Positions 44,928-57,741 of a stretch of 64,000 bases of DNA are shown here, piece by piece; the stretch's first letter is position 1, and every line of letters starts with the position of its first letter. Origin of the DNA: Entomortierella parvispora (Eukaryota > Mortierellomycota > Mortierellomycetes > Mortierellales > Mortierellaceae); NCBI GenBank assembly GCA_963573315.1, contig OY752142.1, positions 1,426,001 through 1,490,000 of the forward strand. The letters run 5' to 3'. The translations under genes were made by a program, and so were the position numbers. The notes under the pieces were generated by a model. The model saw nothing but the letters and a program-made list of their open reading frames with translations, had not been told where the DNA came from and ran no database searches.

Positions 44928-47048
44928 ATGGCAATGAAGCAACAGCAATCTGCATCTTTCCAGCTGCGAAATCCTTATCGACTAGATCGACCCTCCTATG
45001 ATCCCGTAGAGGTATGGGAGACGTCAATTGTTGAGGAGGAAGAAACTCAACGCCGACAACAACAACATTATCAATATCAGCAACAACTACAAACACACCC
45101 TCAACAAAGACCTCTCCCTCCTCATCCATCTGAGGGTGCGAATGGTTCAACATCTTGGAATGGCATTAAACGGATTCGAGATTATCAAAAGAACTCTTCA
45201 GAAAAACGTCTCCTGAAGCAACAGCTACAGTCCCAACAGCCTCATGACGAGGGATTACCCAGCTACAACAAGGCTGTGAGCGACAATAGCTATTCCCAAC
45301 ATCAGCATCATGTCCAGTACAACAGCTATTTTGGTCAGTCTTGGTTTAATCAAGGCGCTTTCAATCGGACATCACCGACTCTTTGCACTAAAGGTGCAGC
45401 TTCTCAAATGCCAGTGCCAGCAATTACTGTCACTCATCATATCGACTCACAGTCTGAGCTTACCTTTGAGCGACATGTCGAGTGGCTGACCCAAACAGCA
45501 CTCTGGTGGGATATGCCGGTCGTACACCTTTATCCCGCCCCCGAATCACCAGCGGCGATAGAGTATGTAGAGACGGCTGCCTCCAAATTTGCGAGCTGGG
45601 TAAACTTTGTCAAGATTCCATTGAAAGAAGCAAATCGGCTTGGACCAGGAGCCACCGCAGTCAAGGCTCCTACGCCACCTACCTCAACTTCAAGAGTAAA
45701 AGGATCCCGGGCGATAAAGAGCCGGAAAGTGTCTTCTTCAACACAGGGTGCCGTCGACGGTCAGGAAGATGGAGGCTTGGTTACGGGTCAGAGCAAGCAT
45801 CACACAGAGGCAAACGATGCCTCTGTGGCGGAATCAACAGCATCGGGAGTAGCATCAGCAGACTCTATTATTGGATATGTATTTGTCGGATCCGCCGATG
45901 AGCAGGCGCAGTATCATCACGTCTTTGAGACTATGGAACGACTCTACCCAAAGATTGAGATTCGATATATTAATTCATTTGAGCCTCATCATCTTCAATC
46001 GCGTCGACAGCAAGAATTAAGGGAAGAGCCCTGTGTTCATAGTCTGAGCTGGATCCATTACTGGAGCGCGGCTAAAGAATCTCAAGTCCTGCAGAGTAAG
46101 ATTGTGAACGAGGTTGTCCGAGTTCGACCCATGTGGGTCAATAACGAGAACTTGCACCGGAACTACGCTCCGCCTCCGCCATCACCACCACCTATTTCTG
46201 TCCAACTTGCGTCATCCTCAACGACAATGGAGTCGGTTGCCTCCTCGGATACCCTGAACGTGGAACAAGTCTACGTTGTTGGTGAGGATGCAGGAGCAAA
46301 CGACCCTTTGCGTGGTGTACCCTCTAGTGTCTCGATCTTGTCCCTTGAAGACGTAGACACTGCTGTGGATGATGAAGACACAGATATGAACCCATTCCAG
46401 GACGGACTGCAACAAGAGCAACAACCGGATCGACAGGAAAAATCGCATCAAGTCGATCTTTCAACCTCATCCAATGACAGCATGGACGAGCAAGAGGACG
46501 ACCATGCCAACATATCTAGTCTTTGCCTGGAGAAGGTTGAGGTCAAGCGCCGGTCACTGCTGCTGAAGAGGCCAAGCTTGAGCAGGGCCCACAGCTCATG
46601 GGATATTCGTCACGACCATCATGACTGTCAGTGTCGGCACCACCACTATACTCACGACAAGAATGTGACCAGTGGCTCAACGAATGGTCGCCGATCCAAG
46701 ACATGGGCTCTGACTTCGTTCACCCGAGGCGAGAGTCACAAGAAGAGTGGGGCTAGTACTTCGTCCGACTATAGACGATCCGTCTCGGTACCCATGCTGA
46801 CCCTTTCCAATAGGGACGATCAACTGGACCTTGGAGATGGTGACGACTGCAATATGTCGCCACCACTATCGTCTCCAACATCTGCGGGTTCTCCTACGTC
46901 CACTTCGTCAGATGACTCGTCCAAGGGGTCACTCTCGTCCACTTCTTCTTCCTCCTCCTCGACGAGACTCGGCCATCGGCTAGTCAACTTGGCTCAGCGA
47001 TTAGGGGTATACAAGATGCGAGGGTCACTCGTGATCGTGGACATGTAA
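44928..47048 (+). CDS. Hypothetical Gln-rich protein with an unassigned conserved-looking core
   Basis: A single exon of 706 residues; no recognised family. The N-terminus (1-160) is Gln/Tyr-rich. A structured-looking core spans about 165-410: ERHVEWLTQTALWWDMPVVH, EYVETAASKFASWVNFVKIP, IIGYVFVGSADEQAQYHHVF, ETMERLYPKIEIRYINSFEP and LSWIHYWSAAKESQVLQSKI, with many aromatics and predicted alternating helices and strands, split by a Ser-rich insert. The rest is Ser/Asp-rich and ends in a basic-hydrophobic helix (GHRLVNLAQRLGVYKMRGSL). There is no signal peptide or membrane span. AATAAA follows the stop within 12 bases. It could be a lineage-specific signalling or cytoskeletal protein; no function is claimed. 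Confidence 0.72.
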   Translation: MAMKQQQSASFQLRNPYRLDRPSYDPVEVWETSIVEEEETQRRQQQHYQYQQQLQTHPQQRPLPPHPSEGANGSTSWNGIKRIRDYQKNSSEKRLLKQQLQSQQPHDEGLPSYNKAVSDNSYSQHQHHVQYNSYFGQSWFNQGAFNRTSPTLCTKGAASQMPVPAITVTHHIDSQSELTFERHVEWLTQTALWWDMPVVHLYPAPESPAAIEYVETAASKFASWVNFVKIPLKEANRLGPGATAVKAPTPPTSTSRVKGSRAIKSRKVSSSTQGAVDGQEDGGLVTGQSKHHTEANDASVAESTASGVASADSIIGYVFVGSADEQAQYHHVFETMERLYPKIEIRYINSFEPHHLQSRRQQELREEPCVHSLSWIHYWSAAKESQVLQSKIVNEVVRVRPMWVNNENLHRNYAPPPPSPPPISVQLASSSTTMESVASSDTLNVEQVYVVGEDAGANDPLRGVPSSVSILSLEDVDTAVDDEDTDMNPFQDGLQQEQQPDRQEKSHQVDLSTSSNDSMDEQEDDHANISSLCLEKVEVKRRSLLLKRPSLSRAHSSWDIRHDHHDCQCRHHHYTHDKNVTSGSTNGRRSKTWALTSFTRGESHKKSGASTSSDYRRSVSVPMLTLSNRDDQLDLGDGDDCNMSPPLSSPTSAGSPTSTSSDDSSKGSLSSTSSSSSSTRLGHRLVNLAQRLGVYKMRGSLVIVDM

Positions 47049-48038
47049 TTGTAATAAAACATTCACGCTTACGATCGACTCTTTGATTGATCCATTTTTA
47101 CAAAGAGGGGTGGAAATGCCTTGCTCCGGAGACAGAGCACTTGGAAAGAAGAAGAAGAAGATTTTTCCAAAGACAAGAGAGATGGGTGCAAAATCGCGCG
47201 TTCAGTCCAGTGTTTGTTTCTGCGAGCCCGGGGCTCTCTGTTAAGGAATGCGGTTGCAAGAATAGAAATTCATTTCAGACCAGCATGCTGCCCGTGCAGA
47301 GCGCAAGGCTTAGAGGGCCATCTTCCACAGCAAGATTCCTTGCCTTTGGTTGGTGGAGTGCTCAAAAGTCGATGAAGAATCCCGGTAAGAAGACTCCGAC
47401 AACGAAAATTTAATCAATGAGGCAAAAAATAGACAGGAGAATAATTCTGTAGATCCGCCGATGTCGGAGCAACTGTGCGGATGAAGACGAGTCGATGACC
47501 CAAGCAGGTAAGCAAGTAAGCAGGCAAAGGGGCGGAGGAGATGGCGAAGTACTGTGCATGTACACTGTGTACATGCAACGGGTATGTACTGTACTGTACT
47601 GCCACGGTCGCGTGAGGAAGTCCAGTCTGGCTAAGAACATTGGTCCCGCTCGGAGTTTCCATCGTTCTCTCTATCTTTTTCGTCCCAGAGAGTCATGGTG
47701 CGACTACAGCGACCTGTTGGCTAGGTCTTGGATTCATTTGGGTTCGATCTGTCGCGGAACGCATCCTACCAGGGACAGACAAAAAACTAACCTCTTGATC
47801 GTGTACGCGTCGATGCAGCAGGGTGCGAAAGAGGAGAGAAGAGGGGAGGAGTAAGTTGCAGCTCTTGCCCAAAGAAAAGAGAAGCGCTGTTTATTATATA
47901 TAGCATGTCACGACATGGCACCACCAGACAGACAGGGAGGCAGGGAGTTCTCTTGCACATGTAGGAGGAGGAAGAGGAGGGGAGACCCCTCTGTCCTCCC
48001 CTCGCGTTGCCTCAATCACGAGCAAGAGCAAGTCAGTT

Positions 48039-48074
<36 letters not shown>

Positions 48075-51000
48075 ACGCAGAAAGAGACAGAGAGAGATAG
48101 AGAAGGAGGAAGCAAGAGCGTGAAAGAGAAAGAGACAGACAGAGAGAGAGAAAAGACCGAAGGAAGGAGCAAAAGAAGTACAAGTGGGGCGGCCCCGATC
48201 TGAGCGAGTGGAGTGCGCGAACAAAGAGAGTCCGCTCTGTTCTGTTCTTCTTCCTTCTTCTTTTCTTCTTGTTCTTGTTCTTCTTTGTTCGCCTTCTCGT
48301 TCTTCCTGTTCTTTCTTCTTTTCTCTTCCCCCCCCCCTCCTCCTCCTTTTCGCCAACCCCCTCCTCCACCCCACGCTTGCACCTCTTGCCCGTGGGATCT
48401 CGTCCTTAATGCATCCCATTCCGACCCTAGTCTCGTCGTCACCCTCCTGAATCCTCATTCATTTCCCTTCCCTTTTTTTTGTTCCATCGCATTGCATTGG
48501 ATCCACATCTCTTCATTTCACAACCTGCATTCAATATTTTCTTTCTTTCTTTTATTAATTCTTCTGCATCTTTACGACTCCTTCTGTTCTGCGCGTCTCT
48601 TCCTCCATCACCCTTTTCTCGCCAGGTAAGCACTAGTCCAAAACTAACCTTCCAGGGGATAAGAGTGGCTGTGATCTGCGCTTGTTCCCGGTAAATACTA
48701 CCGACAGTAGCATGGGCGCAGAGTTTTTTCGTTGGATGTATGTCGTTGGTGTTTCCCACCACACCTCTTTTCCTCGGTGTTCTCTTCCTTCCTTCCATGC
48801 AACCCGAACCTTGTCGTCAGACCCGAATACACGCCAGCACACGCGCGATGCTCGAGCAAGAACACACTGCAACCCAACCCAACTCAGCTACACGGTCCTG
48901 GACCAGAAGACACCCTGCGCGTTGCGCGCGCAACTGCCAGTCCAGCTGCTAAAAACAACCGCACACAGACACCATCACACCATGCTGCTCTTGCAACAGC
49001 AAACTGCATCTCCCATATTACATTGCATCACAGCGGACCCGCCCTCTTGCAGGTCGCAATTATCGGCTCTTCCTTTTGACCCAGCATCTCAACTGCCCCG
49101 TCTTTATGTCCTTTATTTTTCCCCTTCCCCTCTGTCCGCTCCCTTCTCTCGCTCTCTGTGGACCAGTGCTCGCTATCATTTCTATCGCTCAAAAGAGAAA
49201 GAACGAGACTGTGAATCCGTGAGGAAACGTTTGCATGTGCTCGATAAAGGCCACTGCATTGCACAGGAAAAAGAAACAAGTGTTTCCTGGCACGGGCGTA
49301 CTTCTTCACTCTTTGTCCCTGCTCATCCCCTCCTTCTTGGTGTCGCGTGTATTCTCAACGAACGGGTCCTATTGTCCAGGCCTGCTTTGTTCTTTTAAGC
49401 TCACGGCTTGATCTGCATTGTCACAACGCTGCCTCCATCGGGCCCGTGTACTGTACAAACCATCCATACCCTTCCTTTTCCCTTTAACAATTCTTTCGCC
49501 GGAAGCAGCGATCCCACTGTGCTTAGCCCCACCTGCAGCTTTGTTTGGTAGTCCGACGTGACAATAGCCCTCCCCTTTTCAGGCAGTGTGCGCACCCCTG
49601 CCCCCTACCTCTACACCACTCCACTTTCGCACGATGCATTGCCTCCAACTCAAACCACTGGGAGCATGCCCTGCACGTGTCATCTCCTCGCTCAACAACT
49701 TTGAATGACAAGCAAGCACTGACACAAGTTATCTCTGCCTCCCTGTTTAAAACAGTGTCTTGTGTGCCTCGTCCCCCATTCAAATTACTGCATAAAAAAA
49801 GTCAAGTACAGGTATGTAACAAAGAAAAGAGAAGCAGCCGAAATTGGATGCAACGTTGGTTGGTCTTCGTCTTTTTCTTTGAAAAAAGGTGCAACATTGA
49901 GGAGAAGAAACAAGAGGAGGCAGCAGATATTATTACAGGGAGGGGAGGATGTGAGAATTGCAACGCAATTGGCGTGGCCCATGGGCTTGGGTTGGACATG
50001 GTGGCATCGAGGCGTTTGGCTCCCTGTGGTGTCTCCTGGTCTTTCCCTTCTCCTGCTCCCCGCCTCTGTCTCCTTTTTTGCACATATTTTTATACCTTTT
50101 CTTTCGTTCTTGCGTGCTCCGTGCCTCCAAGCTGGACATGCGTGGATTCAATTCAATGGATAAAAGGACACACGCACCTCCGTGTTGTTCCTGTTCTGGG
50201 ATGGCAATGACCACAACGATAAAAGGTCGACGCGACACTTCCAAGTGTTTGTGCGTTTGTCTGTGTGTCGCCGCGCGCGGTCAGTCTACTTGTCATTTGG
50301 ACCGACATGGATATCCTTTGGCCTAGCAGCCTCTCGTTCTCTCCACAGCAACCCTCATTGCAATCTCCATCCTTCACTCTCGCTCTCTCGCTCTCTCTCC
50401 CTCGCCATCCCTTCAAGTTGCAACGCGTCTCTCCTTCTTCCTTTTTCTCTCATTCTCGAACAACCTGAGCTGGCAGGCAGACGGTTCGGTATCTTCCCAT
50501 GACGCGCACTTGCACAGACGATTCCTCCATCAAACCATAGAAAGGCCCAAAGTGAATCTTCGATTCCTTCCTGTGGCCGACCGCCCCGAGGAGTAGAGCT
50601 GCGTTGCTGGTCGTGCCTGTCTGGGGCCAGCCTGGGACGAGACAGACAGATAGACAGATACAAGAGACCGCCGGCCCTGATCGGCGTTCCCGTTTGCCCG
50701 TCTTGTATTCTTCTATTCTCAATACCGCCTTTCCCTGGTCCATTGCCATCGGTCTCCATCGAGATCCAACCAACTCGCCTCCATTACCCGCCCCGCCCTG
50801 ATCAGACCCTCTCATCCCAGCTCAGCCCAGCCCAGCCCGTCTCAACCCGTCCGTACCATTCCATCACGCTCTGGAGGATCCATCTTCCATCTCGCCATCA
50901 ACGCTCTTTCTGTCATTCCGCGCCTTTTTTTTTTTTTTTTGTTTTTTTTCGTCTTCGTTTCCTTTTGTTTAGGCGTGGTTTTTTTATTATTTTTTTTACT

Positions 51001-51325
51001 CCACTTCCTTGTCGCACAAAGCGCGGTCTCTTGCTCGTGCATTCTTCATACACACACACACTCTCTCTTTTGCCATCTTGGCCTACTCGACCAGACACCA
51101 GATACCGGACGCGTCGCCTCCTCGTCTTCCTCTTCATTCATTCTGCATCGAAGACACACGCTAACCATTTATACCTCTTCCGCTCCTCTCCAATCCCTCG
51201 TCGCGATCGAAATCAAACCCAAACACAGCTTCACCCGGGATAACGCACCGACTCTTCGCTTGTTCGACGCACCTTCCCTCTCCCCCCTTTCCACGCACAT
51301 TTCGAAACACACAGTACCCTGCACA
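47049..51325. other. 4.3-kb gene-free region upstream of the chitin synthase
   Basis: No exon was supported on either strand despite several 70-240-codon frames, which are Ser/Pro/Leu- or Arg/Lys/Glu-rich and lie over CT- or GA-rich DNA. It contains a GA microsatellite (48043-48070), a CACGTG at 49674-49679, and long pyrimidine tracts at 50370-50450 and 50925-51000. It may include a long 5' untranslated region or an intron in the leader. Confidence 0.55.
48043..48070. repeat. GA/CT microsatellite
   Basis: A perfect AG run of about 28 bases inside a wider purine-rich segment (48040-48170). Confidence 0.9.
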
Positions 51326-54300
51326 ATGGAGACAGGGTACCAGGATCTGGAAGGCCAGTCATTCGATGCCCCCGCTCACTCAAACAGGCGTCAATCGCAA
51401 GGCGGTGCCACCCTGACCATCGATACCTCAAACTCTGCCGCCCGCAACGGAGGCAGCAGCAACGGCAGCGGCAACAGTGCTCGACCCAGCAATGCCAATT
51501 TCCGGAGGCAAAAGTCGCTTGTTCGGCCTGAGCGAGAAAGGATTGACAAGAACCATCCACAGTACTTTTACAGAAACGTCACCCAAAACTTGGATGGATC
51601 CCACATCAAAGTCCAGGCCTCCTCCACAGGCAACGACCCCACGGGCGCGCCTGCCCTGGCCAGAGGTCGATCCACATCCGGTGGATTTGGAGGTGGGATC
51701 CGAAGAGGCAAGAGTGTCTTGGGGCGTGAGCCAGAGAAGCCAGGCCAAACCAGGGCCACGAAAGCGTCCTCTGGACCAAAACGCAAGACCATGGCTGACA
51801 TCAAGAACATGAAAAACCCCCTCAAAAAGAAGGCAGAGAAAAAGGAGTGGCCATCCAAGTGGATCATCTACTACAATGCCATCACCTGCTGTTTCCCAGC
51901 TGCTCTGTTAAAGTCTTGTGGTAAGAAGGGGCAACTTCACAGGGGCGACTTTACAGGGGCAACTCCTATCCTCAAGGAGAAGAAACAAATACTGACATCT
52001 GGCTCTCTTCATCTTTGTACTTTCTAGGGATGCATACACTCGAGATTCAAAGGGCGTGGCGTGAAAAGATTGCACTGGTTTCGTTGATTGTGATGATGGT
52101 CATGGCGGTGGCTTTTTTGACCTTTGGGCTCCAGCAAGCTCTTTGCCAGGATGAACAATCCGGCAAGTTCGTAGCAGGATCTCGAGAGCAGGATGTGATC
52201 GTCAGCGGTATGGGTTACTACTTCAACGCAGAGGACAGTGGCAATGGAGAGCCTGTTTGGCTGCACCCTTCTCTTAACAAGGACATCTCGAGCGAACCCG
52301 TCGACATCATGAATGCACCTGGATTTGCAGCCAAAGGAATGGACGCCTCGTTTCTCTTCCAGGACTTTGCAGGAGGTGCCTGCGACGGTCTTATTACTAG
52401 GACCATACCTGCTGCCCCAACAGATAACCAAGCCAACTACTATTTCCCTTGCATCATGAGGAGTATCAACGGGAACACCCCACCCAACTCTACCTTTGAC
52501 AAGGTCGGATCGGCCTGTCATGCACTCCCAGCCGACCGGACAGCCTGGGCCAACCTGAAGAGCCTCTACAACGCACCTGCCTACTACACCTGGACCAACA
52601 TCTCCAACGCGGACCGGAGCTTTTTTGCCTATGATGGTGACGTGATCGATGCCGACATCCTGGCCTGGATCAAGACAGACTATACCCTCGATGAGAGTCT
52701 GCTGGCCCTTAGGAACGGGTCGATCCGACTTCAGCGTGACCTGTCTTTTCTATTTGTTCAAAAGAAAATGACCAAAGTCGGCGCCTGCTTGAAGCAGATT
52801 GCTCGTGTGGGCGCCATAGATTCAAAAACGATCGGCTGCATGACCTCGGACGTGATCACCTATGTGTCTTTGGTGATTATTTTGGGGGTTGTCTTTATCA
52901 AGTTCTTCTTGGCCGTCTTTTTCGGTTGGTTCCTGAGTCACCGTCTTGGTGGATTTGAGAATGAAACTTATCAAGAACGTATGAAGCGCGCAGAACAGAT
53001 TGAAGCATGGAGTTCAGATATCAATAGACCGGCATTCAACAACGCCAAGCGATCGACGTTCTTCCCCACCACATCAAGATTCACACCATCTTCGGGCTTG
53101 AACCCTGGAACATCGAGCGGCATCGGCGCCCCTTCTTCGTTGGGTCCCGCTAGTGCTAGACCGCTTTCGTCTTTCAACCGACCCAATAGCACCTTCAAGC
53201 CGTACACTCCTCCAGGTTCTCCTTCCATCAACCCCGCGTTCCTCTCGGTCTCGAGTACCTCGTTGGGCCGTGGATCTTATCTCAATCAACAGCTCGGACC
53301 CAATGGAACTCCTCCACCCTCGCCTCCACCCTTGCCAAACTCTATGAGACCCTCCAGCATTGCCAGCTTTGGCGGCATGCGCCAGGTCTCGAGACGGTCC
53401 TCGACTTCGTCCTCCACTGCTACCCAGCCCTCAAACTGTCCAATGCCTGTCTCACCCTTTATGGTATCGCAGCCTCCAGTGTCGTTCCAGCCGTTCAACT
53501 TTCCATTAATTCACACTATGTCTCTGGTAACGTGCTACTCTGAAGGTATCGATGGTTTGAGAACAACGTTGGACTCGATTGCTACGACGGATTATCCAAA
53601 CTCGCACAAGTTGATCGTGGTAATTTGCGATGGCATGATTATCGGTGCCGGAAACAACATGTCGACACCCGATATCTGTCTGTCGATGATGCAGGATGAT
53701 CTCGTACCTCGTGAGGATGTGGTGGCCCATTCCTATGTGGCGATTGCAGATGGTACTAAGCGCCACAACATGGCAAAGGTCTATGCTGGTTTCTACAAAT
53801 ACGACGACGAGACGGTTCCTGACAAGAAACTTCAGAAGCGGGTCCCGATGTGTATCATTGTCAAATGTGGAGGCCCCACGGAACAGAATCTGCCCAAGCC
53901 TGGTAACCGTGGCAAGAGAGATTCTCAGATTATCCTTATGGGCTTTTTGCAACATGTCATGTTTGATGAGCGTATGACCTCGTTCGAGTACGAGCTATTC
54001 AACACGATCTGGAGAGTCACTGGAGTGGCACCCGATCGATACGAAATTGTGCTCATGGTAAAGGCGACAACGTACTTTATTGACCATCGGTAGGTCATTA
54101 TTGCAATTCAACTAACAGTGTTTGATCTACTCGTTGTACCTAAAGGTTGATGCGGATACAAAGGTCTACCCTGACTCTCTCTCGCGGATGATTGCGGCCA
54201 TGGCCCACGACCATGATATCATGGGACTTTGTGGCGAGACCAAGATTGCCAACAAGACCGACTCTTGGGTCACCATGATCCAGGTCTTTGAGTACTACAT

Positions 54301-55729
54301 TTCCCATCACATGTCCAAGGCCTTTGAGTCGATGTTTGGAGGAGTGACCTGCTTGCCTGGATGTTTCTGCATGTACCGTATCAAGGCGCCCAAGGGACCA
54401 AATGGCTACTGGGTCCCGATCTTGGCTAACCCCGATATTGTCGAACATTACTCTGAGAACGTGGTCGACACCCTCCACAAGAAGAACCTGTTGCTCCTAG
54501 GAGAGGATCGCTACCTGTCGACGTTGATGTTGCGCACGTTCCCAAAGCGTAAGATGATGTTTGTTCCCCAAGCAATTTGCAAGACGGTCGTCCCAGATAC
54601 TTTCAAGATCCTGCTGTCCCAACGTCGTCGGTGGATCAATTCGACGATCCATAACCTGATGGAGTTGGTCCTTGTCCGTGATCTGTGTGGAACGTTCTGT
54701 TTCTCGATGCAGTTTGTCATTTTTATGGAATTGGTCGGTACGGTCGTTCTGCCCGCCGCCATTTCGTTCACGATCTACCTGGTCACGATCTCGATCTACA
54801 GAGCAATCTCACACGACGATAAGATCCCCGACACCACAGTGCCTTTGCTGTTGTTGGCAGCAATCTTGGGTCTACCAGCTGTCTTGATCGTCATGACGTC
54901 AAGAAAGATGGTCTATGTTGGATGGATGATGGTCTATCTTTGCTCAATCTTTGTTTGGAACTTTGTCCTTCCCGCGTACGCTTACTGGCATTTCGACGAC
55001 TTTTCCTGGGGTCAAACCCGTATGGTGGCCGGAGAGGTCGCAGGAGCGGACCATGGTGGAAAAGAGGGCCAGTTTGATAGTTCACACATTACGATGAAAC
55101 GGTGGGGCGAGTGGGAGAAGGAACGCAGACAAAAGGCCGCCATCCTTGCTGGATTGCCCACACCCCAATTCTTGGTCTCGGACTCTGGGGAGGATTGGAT
55201 GAGCCACCAGGGCCTGCGCGAGGAAGAGCTCTCGGACGAGTCCTCGTCCTCGAGACAGACGGGTGACAGCTCTCTCCCGTTTGCCAGTCGCCACAACATG
55301 CACTCGGGTTCGTCCGTGTCAACGGGCCAGTACACGTTGGCAGACAACCACTCTCATCATGGGATCTATCATCCAGCCAGTATTGGGTCTTACCCCCCAG
55401 CACCGGTGATGGATTCGATCCCCCTTCTCAATATGCAAGGAACCACCCCTCCCGGGACGATAGGCAGGTCCTACCAACCACAACAACCCTCATCACAGCC
55501 GCCACAAATTCATCCGCGTCCAATCTCCACTGCCCCAACGATTCTGACACCCAACAGCAACAACAGCAATAACATCAACATCCCAAGCCGTGCCTTCACG
55601 GCTTCCCCTAAATTGAGCAGCAACCTTGCCAATTCGAGTTACACACCTTCACCAGAACCTCCTGGTGGTCCTCGACTGGTCTCGATCGACACTCGACCTC
55701 CTCCTCCTCCGCCATCCGCGTCTTCATAA
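51326..55729 (+). CDS. Chitin synthase, class IV-like (Chs3 type)
   Basis: Three exons (51326-51920, 52028-54057, 54146-55729) encode 1,402 residues. It polymerises UDP-GlcNAc into chitin at the plasma membrane. Order: disordered N-terminus with [15 protein letters not shown], a first membrane span ([20 protein letters not shown]), an extracytoplasmic region, a second span ([20 protein letters not shown]), a Ser/Pro-rich linker, then the GT2 catalytic domain: [33 protein letters not shown] (DAD motif formed across intron 2), [27 protein letters not shown] and [17 protein letters not shown]. These match class IV. C-terminal membrane spans and a Ser/Pro-rich tail follow. The ATG at 51326 has context GCACAATGG; the frame is open 129 codons upstream but that part is translated pyrimidine-rich leader. 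Confidence 0.95.
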
Positions 55730-56022
55730 TCCCACAGCAAACCAAACCCAACAAACCAAAAAGACAAGTCGTAGACTTTTTTCATCTAATAATATCCTAT
55801 ATAGTACACGATGATGATGGTTGAAACTGAAATGCAATGATGTATTTTTTTTTGAATATTATATACTTTCTTTTTTCTTTTTGCTCCAATTCATGAGTGA
55901 ACAAGAGCTATCAAAATAAAAAGGAGGGGGAGAGAATGGTGGAAGGCTGGTAAACGTAGCTGTAATGGTAGTAGCGGAGAGTGATGGCAAAAAAAAAGCC
56001 CCCCAGGAGTGACAAGAACAAT

Positions 56023-57741
56023 CTAGTTGTCCACCATTCTAAAGACCAAAGCGCATCCATCATCGGAGCCTGTCACACAGGTCAAGCCATCGTTCGTCAT
56101 GGCAAAGCACAAGACGGCATCCTGATGACCCAACCAAATCTTGACGTTCTGGCCAGTCCGTCCATCCCAGACCTGGACGGAGCGATCTGCGGAGCAGGTA
56201 GTGACCAAAGGTTGGGTCTTGTGCCACTGCAACTTGATGATAGGTCCCTTGTGTTCACACGACGTCCGCAACTGCATCGTCTGAACATCCCAAATGTTCA
56301 ACCGTCCGTCCAAGGAGCCGGTTGCAGCCAAGTTCAAGTGGTCAGAGAATCCAACTGTCTCGACTGCATCCGAATGATTCTCAAAAGATCCCAAGATCTA
56401 TCATCAGAGGATGGAAACAAAATGTAAAAATCTTTGAGTGCTTTTTTTTCAAGGCAAAGACAGCAAAAAAAAAGGGGGGGGGGGGAACTTACGTTTCCGT
56501 TGTGCAAGTTGATCAATTTGGCTGTACCATCCGCAGATCCAGTCATGGCCAAACTGCTATCCTTGTTAATTGCAAGGCAGGTGACGACATCGCTATGGAA
56601 GCGAGCATCCTCGGAAGTGATCCTGTGAATGGCCGCGGCCGTCTTGGGGTCCCAGACGATCAAGGACATATCCTCGGACACTGTGACAATTTTTTTGCCA
56701 TCGGGTGTGAACATGCCGCTCGTCACGGGTCCAGAGTGACCATTGAAAACGTTCATGAAAGCTCCAGAAGGAACCGCCCACATCCAGACAGAAGAATCGG
56801 TGGCGCCAGCCAAAATAATGTTGCCCTTGGGGTGCCAGTTGATCCACTTTTTATATGAGGAAAAAAAAGATAAAAAGAGTCAGAACCCACAGTCAGTTGA
56901 ACTCTTTTCCAAGTGTAGAGCTAGAATGGAATGTAAAAAAAACTTACCACAACCTCATCGGGACCCTCGAGTTCACAGACAAACTCGCCCGTCTCGCTCT
57001 TCCAGACACGGACCTTGCCGTCCATGGATCCGCTGGCCACAAAAGTTCCGTCGACACTAAAGGCCACCTGGGTGACAGAGTCGGTGTGTCCGCCAAATTC
57101 GTACAATTGCTCGCCATCGTACAGACGCCAGAGATAACTCTTGTCGTCACCTCCTCCAGTCACGGCAATGTTTTGATGAATAGGGTGTAATGCGACATCA
57201 TAAACCGGTTCTATTGCAAAGTCGTCAAGCATATCAGTATACAAAAGAAAGAGTTGTCCCTGAGACCCCCCCCCCCCCAAAAAAAAATAAAAAACCAAGA
57301 AAAGGTGATCCATATTTTACCCTTGTGCGTAAAGAATCCTTGGACAGAATCGTCGTGCAACTCCATCATCTCGTCATCGTCGACAGGGTTTCCATCTTCG
57401 TCAAACTGCTCGGCTTCCTCGCCGTTTTCATCATCCTCTTCCATCATGTCGCCTAAAAGAAGAAAAAAAATATCAGAAAACACGCTCCAAAGAAAGTCAA
57501 AGTGGACTGTTTGTTGCCGAATCCAGTCCGAACGAGGGAGGACAAACCTTCATCGTCCTCGAGAATCTGTTCCTCATCGACCTCATCAGGATCAAGGAAC
57601 TCTTCATGGTCGCTTGAGGGCTCTTGCTATGGATGCAGTCGTAGGACAGGGACAAGACAGTGTCAGTCGGAATGCCTTTTTTTTTGTTATGAAAGAACAA
57701 GAAACCCAATGCGGCATCGAGGTACGTACTGAGTTGGACAT
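56023..57741 (-). CDS. AAMP/Sqt1-like WD40 protein (ribosomal protein uL16 chaperone family)
   Basis: Six exons in phase: 57730-57741 (only MSNS), 57548-57626, 57321-57452, 56948-57210, 56493-56846 and 56023-56397; 404 residues, the family size. An acidic N-terminus (EEFLDPDEVDEEQILEDDEG, then DMMEEDDENGEEAEQFDEDG) precedes seven to eight WD repeats, e.g. VYDVALHPIHQNIAVTGGGD, GHTDSVTQVAFSVDGTFVAS, GHSGPVTSGMFTPDGKKIVT, SDAVETVGFSDHLNLAATGS and GHQDAVLCFAMTNDGLTCVT. Acidic-then-WD40 with this order is typical of yeast Sqt1 and animal AAMP. Sqt1 binds nascent uL16 (Rpl10) and delivers it to the 60S subunit. Two of its introns contain paired homopolymers. The start rests on the 12-nt first exon with a good donor (GTACGT). 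Confidence 0.92.

Noticed and set aside
47894-48458. Arg/Lys/Glu-rich minus-strand frames of 110-182 codons
   Set aside because: Derived from GA-rich microsatellite DNA; no start context, domain or splice partner.
48682-49398. 238-codon plus-strand frame
   Set aside because: Ser/Pro/His/Thr-rich without pattern; looks like open but untranslated intergenic sequence.
50939-51325. 129-codon in-frame N-terminal extension of the chitin synthase
   Set aside because: Encoded by pyrimidine tracts (Phe/Ser/Leu-rich) typical of a leader; the ATG at 51326 has a good context.
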